Positions 1 to 11,500 of a stretch of 64,000 nt of DNA are shown here, piece by piece (the first letter of the stretch is position 1; every line of letters starts with the position of its first letter). The stretch lies in the NCBI GenBank assembly GCA_001939145.1, contig LSRX01000529.1, forward strand, positions 209,765 to 273,764, written 5' to 3'. Below the pieces are notes generated by a model. The model searched no databases, was not told the origin of the DNA, and worked only from the letters and a program-made list of their open reading frames with translations. Both the position numbers and the translations under genes were made by a program. This DNA comes from Symbiodinium microadriaticum (Eukaryota > Sar > Dinophyceae > Suessiales > Symbiodiniaceae).

Positions 1-2134
1 TCGTCTGGTTGTCATTGAGGCTTTGGGCGAAGAGACTGCGGCACGCAGATTGCAGAAACCATATTCCCAGTGCAATGCTTACAGGGGTCTAGGATTAGGC
101 GTTTCGGGGTTTGGGGATTAGGGTTTACCGGGTCATTGGCTTCGAGCTTCACACGGTAGGACAAAAGGGGGTGTAGGGACTTCGCGGTGGCAGGGTGCAG
201 CGCGTCTGGCACCTTCCGTCATGGCACGAGTGGTACACTGAGGCTTCAGGGCCTGAAGCCCTAAAGACCACACAGCCACGGGCCGTCCTTTTCGATTGCC
301 AAAACTCACAACGGCTCGCATTTTCCAGCCCGTTTGGGCGGGCAAACTCAAAGCTCTTTGCTTGCATCTCGCAAGCTGGCTCTGGGAGTTGTAGGCCCGA
401 GAATGACGGTTTTTAAAAAGAGTGAGCAACATGTCTTACACGCACGGTTGCTGCTACTATGGCCTGTAGCTAGAAGAATGAGGCAGTGATTTCTTGCATA
501 TGCCAAGCTGTTCTTCAAGGCTGTCTTCATCCTCAGCCTATTTGCTGGGAGCAGAAGGCCCCCTTGAGGGGCCGCGCATGGGAAGACACGGGTCTTGCAA
601 CTTACCCACGGATCAGGTTGAATGCACGATGAATGAAGTCCCCATGGCCTCGCATCGAATTTGGACTGCAGCCCCGTTACATTTAAACCAAACTGTATTT
701 GGTTTCCAGGTGCTGCTAGTCGAGGAAGAGCCTTCGACATCTTCCAGACTCTTTTTTTTGGAAGTTCCTGCTGCACGTGTCTTGTTGTGACTCTCCAACA
801 GCGGAGCAGGGAAGGAGTGAGACAAAAAAACGGTTCGCGTCTCCAGGCACATATGCAGGAGCTCCCTCCTGATTTGAAGCTTCGCTATGCCGCTATGGAA
901 ACCAGAACTTGACACATGTTGGCTCCTTTGAGGACTCCTGTTGCCTTGTGCGGAGGTGCATGGATGCTTCCGAGATTGAGCACAGCAGGATCGGAAAAGC
1001 CATCGCTCAAAAGCCCCCTTTCTCGGAGGACTGCGATCCGGGTCCCCAATCCTCGGAAACTGCTGCCCTGCAAGAGGGTGAAAATACAGGGGGCCATTAC
1101 CCAAGAATGGACGGGCCTTGCCGCCGCCGGCAAAAAGCCCGAGACCCACCTGCTTGCCTCCTTCGTATGAGAGCAGTTTCGTTGCACCACCTCTCTGACG
1201 GACGGCGTGATGGAAGGTCTTCGCGGATTCTGCGCGAAACAGCTCTCTCTCTCTCTCTGCCAGCACCTCTTTGGCCAGCAACCAGCAGGACTCGTTCGGG
1301 TCTGACGGAAATGGCACTTTGCTTCTTGCGCTCATGAGAGGTGGATTGAAGTGGGCTGTGCATTTTCATGGTCGGCATGACACAATCAGCACCATACGTG
1401 CCAGGGCAAAAAATTCTCGATGGTGCAGCATTCGGGCAGCCGGAGGGGCGCTCTTGAACGAGCCCGTTGACTGCCAAAGCAACAGACTCAGAAAGCCTCA
1501 AGGTGGCACCACTCAGATGGCGGCCAATCCCCTGCGTCGTCTAGCTCAGGGTGTAAGGCTACAGAATGGTCCGCCGTCTAGACTGCACCGCGTGTGGCAT
1601 GTCAGCATGGTACCTTCCTGCATACTGGCTCCACAAACGACGGCTCACGGGCAAGCGATTAGAGGGTTGCCGACGAGCCTCATTTGTCATGGTTCTTACG
1701 TCCACTTGTGCTTAACCGAGCGAACATTCCATTATTTAGACTCTCCGGCTACGGCTACTGACTCTACAGCTGCCGCTGCTCCTCTTCATCCTGATCCTTA
1801 TGCTCGTCCTTCTAATCCAACTCCGTCTCCGACCACTGCTACCAGTATACTTCTACTCCGACGACTGCGACGCCGCTGACGACGACTATTCATGCGGAGC
1901 ACTTCGAACGGGCATTGGACAGCAAAAAAACGCGGATGAGAGGCTTCTGGAGCCGTGCAATTGGTATCGAGGGGGGGTTAAATCATGTCGAGATCTGATT
2001 TTACGGGATCCAAAAGTTCCTAGAACATCTCGAAGCCCGCAATCTCCGAATGTCCTTCGCCCCGAGAAGGCAAAATATAAACATCCCGAACCCCGGCACA
2101 CCAAATGCTGCCAAACCACGCCCTAAACCGTCAA

Positions 2135-2195
2135 CTCCCAAACCCTAAACCCTCCCTAAACCCTAAACCCCTCAACCTGAAACCCTAAACCCTCG
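2135..2195. repeat. CCCTAAA telomere-type tract
   Basis: Degenerate CCCTAAACC repeats on the plus strand. Confidence 0.9.
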
Positions 2196-2851
2196 CGCCT
2201 CATTGGTTGCTAGCTGAGCCTTCGGACGAGCCACTTCGGCCGGCGGAGTCGCCTGCTATGGGCCGAGTTGCGGATCGGGTAGAGATAGCAGCGATATAGT
2301 AATCGATATTATGAACACGATCATTATTCTGAGTACTGTTTTGTACTATAAAGGGTGTCGAGTTTGGGGGGAGCTTGTGGCGATCGCGAATTCTGGCTTG
2401 GAGTTCGGAAGTCTCAGCAGTTCAGGCCACGCGCATTGTTTGTCAGCAACATGTGCTAAGACCAGATATTCTATGACCATACCATGTCCGTCACAGGCAG
2501 CACGAGATCTCAAAAGTCTACTCTGCTTCTGCTCCTGGCTGAAGCCCCCTGCGCCTGTGACACCGGAGGCTCCCATGGAGGAGGCGGTGCCAGCTCCTTT
2601 CCGTTTTTTGCTCTTGCCTGTGATGTTCTTCGTTGTCCGGATGATCCTGGCATGGCACCGGCAAAACAACTGGGACGACATTCACGATGTTCATGGTCTT
2701 CACGAAAGACAATGAGTCATAGTACCGTTATGAAAGGACTGTTGCAACGACATGACGAGTCTTCTTCGGGAAACCAACAATTGTGGTTGTTGGCCACTAC
2801 CACCGACTGTAGTAGTTGTTGTTGCTGGAAGCACAAGTATTAGCATCAGCA

Positions 2852-4386
2852 GTAGAAGTAGAAGTAGAAGTAGAAGTAGAAGTAGAAGTAGAAGTAGAAG
2901 TAGAAGTAGAAGTAGAAGTAGAAGTAGAAGTAGAAGAAGAAGTAGAAGTAGAAGTAGAAGTAGAAGTAGAAGTAGAAGTAGAAGTAGAAGTAGAAGTAGA
3001 AGTAGAAGTAGAAGTAGAAGTAGAAGTAGAAGTAGAAGTAGAAGTAGAAGTAGAAGTAGAAGTAGAAGTAGAAGTAGAAGTAGAAGTAGAAGTAGAAGTA
3101 GAAGTAGAAGTAGAAGTAGAAGTAGAAGTAGAAGTAGAAGTAGAAGTAGAAGTAGAAGTAGAAGTAGAAGTAGAAGTAGAAGTAGAAGTAGAAGTAGAAG
3201 TAGAAGTAGAAGTAGAAGTAGAAGTAGAAGTAGAAGTAGAAGTAGAAGTAGAAGTAGAAGTAGAAGTAGAAGTAGAAGTAGAAGTAGAAGTAGAAGTAGA
3301 AGTAGAAGTAGAAGTAGAAGTAGAAGTAGAAGTAGAAGTAGAAGTAGAAGTAGAAGTAGAAGTAGAAGTAGAAGTAGAAGTAGAAGTAGAAGTAGAAGTA
3401 GAAGTAGAAGTAGAAGTAGAAGTAGAAGTAGAAGTAGAAGTAGAAGTAGAAGTAGAAGTAGAAGTAGAAGTAGAAGTAGAAGTAGAAGTAGAAGTAGAAG
3501 TAGAAGTAGAAGTAGAAGTAGAAGTAGAAGTAGAAGTAGAAGTAGAAGTAGAAGTAGAAGTAGAAGTAGAAGTAGAAGTAGAAGTAGAAGTAGAAGTAGA
3601 AGTAGAAGTAGAAGTAGAAGTAGAAGTAGAAGTAGAAGTAGAAGTAGAAGTAGAAGTAGAAGTAGAAGTAGAAGTAGAAGTAGAAGTAGAAGTAGAAGTA
3701 GAAGTAGAAGTAGAAGTAGAAGTAGAAGTAGAAGTAGAAGTAGAAGTAGAAGTAGAAGTAGAAGTAGAAGTAGAAGTAGAAGTAGAAGTAGAAGTAGAAG
3801 TAGAAGTAGAAGTAGAAGTAGAAGTAGAAGTAGAAGTAGAAGTAGAAGTAGAAGTAGAAGTAGAAGTAGAAGTAGAAGTAGAAGTAGAAGTAGAAGTAGA
3901 AGTAGAAGTAGAAGTAGAAGTAGAAGTAGAAGTAGAAGTAGAAGTAGAAGTAGAAGTAGAAGTAGAAGTAGAAGTAGAAGTAGAAGTAGAAGTAGAAGTA
4001 GAAGTAGAAGTAGAAGTAGAAGTAGAAGTAGAAGTAGAAGTAGAAGTAGAAGTAGAAGTAGAAGTAGAAGTAGAAGTAGAAGTAGAAGTAGAAGTAGAAG
4101 TAGAAGTAGAAGTAGAAGTAGAAGTAGAAGTAGAAGTAGAAGTAGAAGTAGAAGTAGAAGTAGAAGTAGAAGTAGAAGTAGAAGTAGAAGTAGAAGTAGA
4201 AGTAGAAGTAGAAGTAGAAGTAGAAGTAGAAGTAGAAGTAGAAGTAGAAGTAGAAGTAGAAGTAGAAGTAGAAGTAGAAGTAGAAGTAGAAGTAGAAGTA
4301 GAAGTAGAAGTAGAAGTAGAAGTAGAAGTAGAAGTAGAAGTAGAAGTAGAAGTAGAAGTAGAAGTAGAAGTAGAAGTAGAAGTAGA
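2852..4386. repeat. AGTAGA hexanucleotide microsatellite, about 1.5 kb
   Basis: About 255 near-perfect copies of AGTAGA, with one AGAAGA interruption near 2936. It ends at a single N at 4387, after which a CATA repeat starts, so the true length is unknown. Confidence 0.98.
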
Positions 4387-4387
4387 N

Positions 4388-4408
4388 ATACATACATACA
4401 TACATACA

Positions 4409-4444
<36 letters not shown>

Positions 4445-4450
4445 TATATG
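4388..4450. repeat. CATA/TA microsatellite
   Basis: Tandem CATA followed by TATATA, immediately after the N that ends the AGTAGA array. Confidence 0.95.
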
Positions 4451-5342
4451 CGCACATATACGTAATTTATGTGCGATCGCATATATCCATACGTTTTTGG
4501 TTGAGAAGGGCTTAGACTTAGACTCTCCCGTTCAGAACACATCGAAGCCTCTATCATACTTATGAAACAAATGCACTGGCAGAACGCGGCCTGCTGAGAC
4601 GTCTGAATGCTTTTGACCGACATGCCACAGCGCAAAATGTCTTCCGAGCATCGCCAGGGCCGATGTACCAATGTCGGAACACGTGACGTGAAAGACAAAA
4701 GCCCCTTAAAATGTTGTTTACTACTGCTGCTACTGCTTGTGAAGAGATGAAATCTCAATGCCCCTCACCCTACTCGGGCGTATCAAGGCAAGTGCAAGCT
4801 TCAAAACGCCCCATCATGTTTGGGCCCACGCTGTCGTCGGATTCGCCTTAGTGCAAAGTTCAAAAGATTGGCTGCAGGCATCCACACCCGTGGCGAACGG
4901 CAATACAATAGCGGAGATCCATCGAGCGATCCCGATTGTGCATCTAGCCACATGAAGGGTCCGATGAAGGAAGCTGGCTACTCGCAAGCTATGCCAACCT
5001 GCCGTGAAAGATCCCACTGTTAGCTAGCTTCGCCATGCTAGTCACAGCCTGGCACAGAATTCGTTGGCATGAAACTCTGAAGAGTGCATTGCCTCAAATT
5101 ATAGGGTAGCTCACCGCACCAGAGGTGATTCGGGAAACAGCACCTCAACAGCAAACCGCTTGCCCATACAATGCCGAGAGACGTTGGCAGGCTCCAAGAT
5201 TTGAACGCCGCCTTCACTGGATGCAAGATCGTCAAATCACTGAATGTGTTGTTTTCAGGGACCCGTTTACACCAGCGTCTGCAGAGTGGTGGGCTTGAGT
5301 CCTCGGTCGACTTTCTCTGACTTTCAGAGTAATTAAGTGTTG

Positions 5343-5430
5343 AATTAAACCCTAAACCCTAAACCCTGCACCCCTCAACTCTAAATCCCTAAACCCTAAA
5401 CCCTAAACCCCGCACCCCTCAACCCCAAAC
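5343..5430. repeat. CCCTAAA telomere-type tract below copy B exon 40
   Basis: Plus-strand CCCTAAA units; on the sense strand it reads TTTAGGG at the start of the following intron. Confidence 0.92.
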
Positions 5431-5460
5431 CCTGAACCTCTAACTGCCGGTCTCTCGCGC

Positions 5461-5515
5461 CTGCCATGCCGATGTCGCCCTCCTGGAACTCGAGGGGCTG
5501 CTCGAAGTTCAGGCT
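5461..5515 (-). CDS. Copy B exon 40: cytoplasmic tail
   Basis: Encodes [18 protein letters not shown], matching A's DRPLEFNEGDVGLA. Acceptor GAAG|A, donor GCAG|GCGC. CCCTAAA tracts (5345-5430) lie low and TTTAGGG tracts (5540-5610) high. This is the last B exon I recognise. Confidence 0.85.
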
Positions 5516-8500
5516 CTTCAAAAACCGATTCCAACCTTGGGTTTAGGGCTTTAGGGGTTTAGGGGTTTAGGGCTTTAGGGGTTTGGGGCTTTAGGGGTTT
5601 AGGGCTTCAGGGACACGTGTCAGACCAACTTTTGCCAGCACATCTCTGAGCGCCAAGCGTTTCGAGCTGACCTCTTCTATCGTGGTCCTCGGGATTTTAG
5701 TGTGTGGGATTACGGCCTAGGGGTTTCGGGTCTAGGTTTGTTAGGGCATGTTAGGGCACGAGCCATGCGCTACACCGCCTCTTCAAAAACAGGCGGTACG
5801 ACCACGTACGCAGGAGATGCGGTTGGTTTCTTTATGGCTTGTACAACAAAAAAGCCCAATATGCACCCAACTGAGGTAACAGACGCAAAAGTCAGTCCTC
5901 TTACCGATAGACCAACCTTGTGAGTATTGCAGGAAGCACGAGTTCGAAACAAAAAAATAAGTTAGGCTTCGGTCTAGGGTTACGCATCCCTCTTGTTCGG
6001 ATTTCGCCAAAATATCATTCTTTTTGACAAAGCTAGCAGCTGGCATGGGCTTGATCAGAATGGGCGGTCCCATTTGCTGATCGAAGGCTTCTGCAATGTG
6101 GGACTGAGATGGGAATGACTTGCACTGGAAGAGTCGAAACCGGCACCCTCAAAGAATGCTGATGTCAAAGAGTCGCCGTGATTCACAAGCATGAATCAAA
6201 AATGCAAGCGAAGCCGAATCTCTTACACTGAGAGCTGGGCACTATGACCGACGCGCGGTTGAGGCCTGAACAGCCGTTGAACCGGAAGTGGGCAAGAAGG
6301 CAGCTTGTGGATGAAATTTACCTACAGTAGCCATGCTTGTCACAGAGACAGAATCTTCATAGGTCCGTGGAGGGCAATACTAGCAATACTATACGTAATA
6401 CTATATTGCATTTTCTTCGGAATCGTACCGAAGTTGCTACATCTTGAGGCTCATGATGCTATGCCAGGCAGTCAGGAATGGAAGCCCCCAACGAGGATCC
6501 GGCATGACGGATTCAAGGTGTCGGTGGAAAATCTGAACCCGTCGTCGTGCAAGAAGCTTCTGGGACCCGGACGTGCATAGCCTTGCATGTCCTCGTACAC
6601 CGCCTGTGTTGTCGGCTAATACTTGCAGCGGCTTCGAACATCGGTGCTAATGCTTCTCCCACTGTTGGTTGGTGATCGCTTTCGTGATGTTGCTCGCCGA
6701 CGTAGACCGTGTATGACGATGCTCTCTCTCTCTCTCCCCCCGCCCACATCCCTGCCATCGGAGGTCCTGATAGGCTTGGTTCAGCTGTGCAATCAAAAGG
6801 TTCCTTGGGCAGAGTTCTGAGTGTCGAGATTCCGTTTAGGCACCCGGCCCCTTAACCCGTAACAATGAGCCCATAACCATATCGAGGCGGTATCAGATAT
6901 CAGACTAAGGACACCCAAAGTGAGAGTGGAATCCTGCTCCGCCTTTCTGTCACGACTCCGGTTCAACAGCCTAGATCACCAACAGGTATGCTCGGAGGCG
7001 TTTCAGGGAGCGGTGTTTAGGACTTCAGGTTTCGCAATTTCTCGGATTTTGGGACAAAGTTTAGGGCACGAAAGACATGAGCGAATGCAACGCAGCTTCA
7101 TCAGGAAGATCACGACGATGATGATGAACAGGCACACGGCTCCAAGCACCCAGCCCTCTTCCTGCAGCAAGGCTCTTGCTCGCAACTCGCAGCAGCGGGT
7201 CAGCAGACTGAGCACGTCTTTCTAGGGAACCCTAAACTCAACCCCAAACCCTAAACCGGTAAACAAGCATGGCATCAGTCCTTGATCGCCACGTACCCGG
7301 ACATTGGATACATGTTCAGGGCCATGCTCATGAGCGAGACCATGCCTGTGTCGATGCCTGCATGCCAAAGGCACTGCGGTCTTGCAACAGGAGTTGCAAT
7401 CAAAAGTCAGATCTGGATGCAAGGCATATCTTACTCATACTTGACACTGCTATAAGGAAAGGGCTGTACCCTGCAGTTCACGTCTTAGGGTTAAGGCTCA
7501 TTCCAGGCGGTGGGAAAAAATCACGAAAAAGCTCAACCCTAGCAATGGCCAGACCATGTAAGTACGACCATAGCCACGGTGTTTGGATGGGCCATACACC
7601 ATCAGTTCATGGAGGTGTCAGGGTGCAGCAGCCCCTTTGTCGCAAAGGTGTTTACTTCCCCCCCCCCACCCACCGCACGAAACTACAGAGCAGCAGTCAC
7701 AGCCTTGAAACGGCACGGAGCAACAACAATAGTGGGAAAGGAGGCAAAGTCATGCACAGTTTATTGCAGCTCTTTCGCCCTCCTTTGCCCTTTGCAGCTT
7801 CTATTTGCTCTACCCCAGTACCCTAAACCCTAAACATGGAAACACTGGGAGTGTTGGCCTGCAAAATCGTCCAGCTGATGTCTCAGAGCGGCAACCGAAG
7901 TCGCAAAAGCGAAAATAAAGAAGGTTGCGGCCATCCTTAGCTGTTCCCAATGGGACAGTAGAACTTACCTTTGAAACATGCTAGAGCAGTGTTATGATTA
8001 TTACCACTATTAGTTCATGCAAAACTGCAGCTACTACTACAGTTTCCACGACTATTCATACTCTCTGCCTCTCTCTCTCTAAACACCCGTGGCTATGTAA
8101 AAGCGCGTGTCTAACACACGGTTATTCGAGACAGCTGAACCCTAGGAGGGGGATTGACGCAACAGAAGCATTAACTGACTGTTCATATTCCTACTACCAT
8201 TAGGAGTACCACTACTCATACTATTTCTATTGCTTTTGCGACGGCTATGGCTACTACCATGACTAGGACTATAACTATTGCTGTTACCACCATCATTGAA
8301 CTATCATTAAGATTATGACTACGTTTCTATTGCTGTTGTCATTACGTCTATACTTTGGCTAGTACTTTTATAACTAGTACGACTTTGTGCGATTTCGATT
8401 TCTATTAGACTGACACTAAAATTACTAGTACTGCATCGTTGCGACTAAGAGTGTTTCTATCATTATTTCTGTTGCTTGTGTTAGTGCTATTAACATTGCA

Positions 8501-11500
8501 GATGCTATTGCCATTCCAATAGTTTTACTTGTGTTAGGACCATTGCTATTACTTTAAAACTATCTCCAACTATCCTATCACTTCACTATCATATTTGCGA
8601 GTACTATTGCTCTTGCTGTCGCTGTTGCTGATGATAACACTAAGACTACTACTGTTTCTATTGTTCTGAACTAGTAGAATCACTGTTTTTCAATTAGATC
8701 ATTCTTAGAGGGCCTATAAGTACTATAAGGGATAACAAAAGGGTGCAGCGAAAGACAGTTGAATAATTAATTTGGAACTCTGAGTCTGTGCCCTCATATC
8801 TCCTCGGGTTATCCTGTACCTGCAAGGACGCTTTGTCAGCACATGGGCTGCTGCATGAGTTCGGCTTTGTGTTTGCTTTCTTCATTCAGGGTCGGGCCGA
8901 GCCGTTGTTGCAGCCTGGGAACAGGAACAAGCCTACTTCGACGAGGATGCGCCCGCAAACCAGCACAAAGGCAGATATTCGCATCGAGAAAATCGTAAAG
9001 TCCATCAGCAAGGCCCAGTAGAGCAAGATGCCGATACCTGCAGAGCAACTCTGCAGCGCATGTATAATCAGCATGCCCCGAAGCCGATTGACGGGTGCCT
9101 GAGAAAAGCGAGTAGACCTCCTTCTTGTCCGCCGATTGCGGGCAGTACGGTGTAAACAGTGTCTCCCTCAGTGGCGTGGGAAAGGTCTGCATGTGCTTCT
9201 CGATGCTTCGTGCGGGCAGGAGGAGTCATCTGCATTGAACGACGCCTGGCCTAATTCTCCACCACTGACGCTTTATGTTGACCAGAAACGCCTGAACCTT
9301 TGAGATTTTTGTAGCCTGGAACGTAAAACAAGATCCACTCAAAGCAGAGAAGCTCGAACTCTGGCGTTCCAAAGCAGTAGAAGATGGGCTCTTGCGTGCA
9401 CATCACGATCCTGAGGAGCGGGTTGGCCCCTGTGAACCATGTCAAACATATTCGTGAGCCATGCCCCATTGTAAACCCAAACGGGTACAAGAAGCTATCC
9501 CAGGGGCCTATCTTGGGGTTTAATCAGGATTTGCTGGATCTTGAAACGAAATAGGTGATAAACTAATGCCGAAGGTAATGGTGAAAGATGTCTGCTCCTG
9601 GCAGCAGTCGGCTACCAACCGAGTATTGGGAACTATGGCGTCTACATGGCAATGTTTACAATTGGTTGTCAAAGCATTGTATCAGTGCCATGACTTGCAA
9701 GAGTTGTGAAACTTCTTCACGACAGGCCTCCATAACTATGGTTACGTGGTGTTGTGATTCTGTGCCGAGATGTGGATATCTCACTTTGCAGGTCGTGAAG
9801 ATTCTGCTTGCCACCGCCAGCAATATCGTCGTTATTCCAGTTCTTGTCATGCTCGTTCCTTTTGCCACCAGCAGTTGTCAGCATCGCCAGCATCATCACC
9901 ATCAACGTCATCGTTACAATCCACATCATCATCATCACCACCACCACCAGCATCTTCGTCGTTGTTGCTGTTTCTGCCCTGACGTCCAATGGTCCCTGTA
10001 ATATGTAGATTGTCAGGTTTCGTGGGTCAAGTCTGACAACAGCCTCTGGGCCTGTAGTTCACCAGTGGCTCAAGGTCGGCACGACCGTCTAAGCTGAAGC
10101 CACTGCTGTGCAGAGTTTGAGCGACTCTGCAGCTACGAACTCTGTGCAGCCGACAACAACAAAGCCCAAAAGCAAAGCTGAAGAACCCTTCTACTCATCA
10201 ACCCTCAACCCTCGCAACCCTAAACCCAAGACGCTAAGCCCGGAAACCGTAAACCCATCAACCCTAAACCGTTCTGCCAGACGGCAGAGTCAGCGCAAGA
10301 GCCAGGTTGCCTGTCTCTTGAAAACCTGGGCATGCAAGTTCCAGTCCAGATATGGGACCTCTTCTAGAGCTGAGGGCTTGGGGTTCAGGGTTTAGGGTCT
10401 TTTCATGGTTCGGTGGTCGTAAGAAGCTGAAAATGAAATCGGCACCTTTAGGAAGCCTTGGATCGGCCAAAGACCCTTGCATGCTCTTGCCGGGTTCGCT
10501 GGGGGTACCCAGAGAGCCACGGACCCCTTCCTGAAGGGCTCGTCCGAAAATGAGTCAGAAGCTTCCGAGTATTCCGCGCTATGTACAACAACTTACTGCC
10601 GCCCCCCTCCCCCCTAAAGCGCCATCTCCAAAGCCGCATTGAGATCCCCAGAGTCCGGCGGATACTCCCCAGAAAGCCCGAAAGCCCCAGGCCCCCATTC
10701 CGACGCGCAAAATCCGAACTCTAAAACCCCCAACCCTCAACCCACAACCCTAAACCCTCAACCCACAACCCAGCATTTTCAAACGAAAGCTTGAAAACCT
10801 AAACCTGGCCCAGAGACTGCAGAGGTAGGAGGGGATCGGTATGCACATGATCCTGCCAAGGGCTGCCGGGAAGGCAACGGCTTCGGGATTGAGAGCTTTG
10901 GGGATCTTCGACGTCTAGGGAGAGTGTCTTGGAAGGTTTTGGAGCTCAATCTTTCGGTTTGGTTTAGGGCCGTTTAGGGTTGAGAGGGTGGAAGGTGAGC
11001 GGCGATTCAGGATCGGCTTCTGAGGGCCTTCACCTGAACATCGAAGGAGAACAATCCGGGTCAAAAATGCTTGTTTGAGGGGCCCTCAACCCTAATGGTG
11101 GAGTGCAGGGTTTCGGGGTTTGGTAGATCCAGTAACTAGTGCGTGCATGCCTCAACCCTTCGTCTTGACTGACGAGTCACGGCGAACATAGCGGTAACAA
11201 GGGTATGAACTTGAACCATAGTAGTAGCAGCAGCAGTAATGACATGTTGGCTGATAAAAACCTAGTATACAACAGCTGTAACTATGCGCCATACCAAGAA
11301 ATTACCACAGTAGTAAGAGTGCTAAAGTTAAAGCTACTGAGGAGCTGGCGCACAAAGCAAACTGAACACATGGCTGGACCAAAAGCCATAAGCAATTTTT
11401 AGGGCACACGAACCATAGTTGGAGAACCCATGTCCAATAGTACCACCCCAAGCCCATTATGCCACTATGCCGTTCAATACGTAAAATAACACACACACAC

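Larger units (their letters stand above)
1..5460. other. Region beyond last recognised copy B exon
   Basis: No confident gene. It holds weak overlapping open frames on both strands (613-1335 minus, 1271-1879 plus), a CCCTAAA block at 2135-2195, the long AGTAGA microsatellite with an N, and CCCTAAA tracts from 5345. The 3' end of copy B, if intact, may lie here or to the left. Confidence 0.5.

Noticed and set aside
613..1335. 240-codon minus-strand open frame
   Set aside because: No recognisable motif, opposite-strand frames of similar length overlap it, and it does not match copy A's C-terminal exons. It is left as unassigned.
2700..4758. Very long open frames of poly-Leu, Ser-Arg, Ser-Thr, Val-Glu and Tyr-Phe
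   Set aside because: All are readings of the AGTAGA microsatellite in different frames; they have no gene context.
6025..6073. [14 protein letters not shown] as a copy B exon
   Set aside because: Only weak likeness to the expected MPxVSAKRW segment, and no phase-consistent splice sites.
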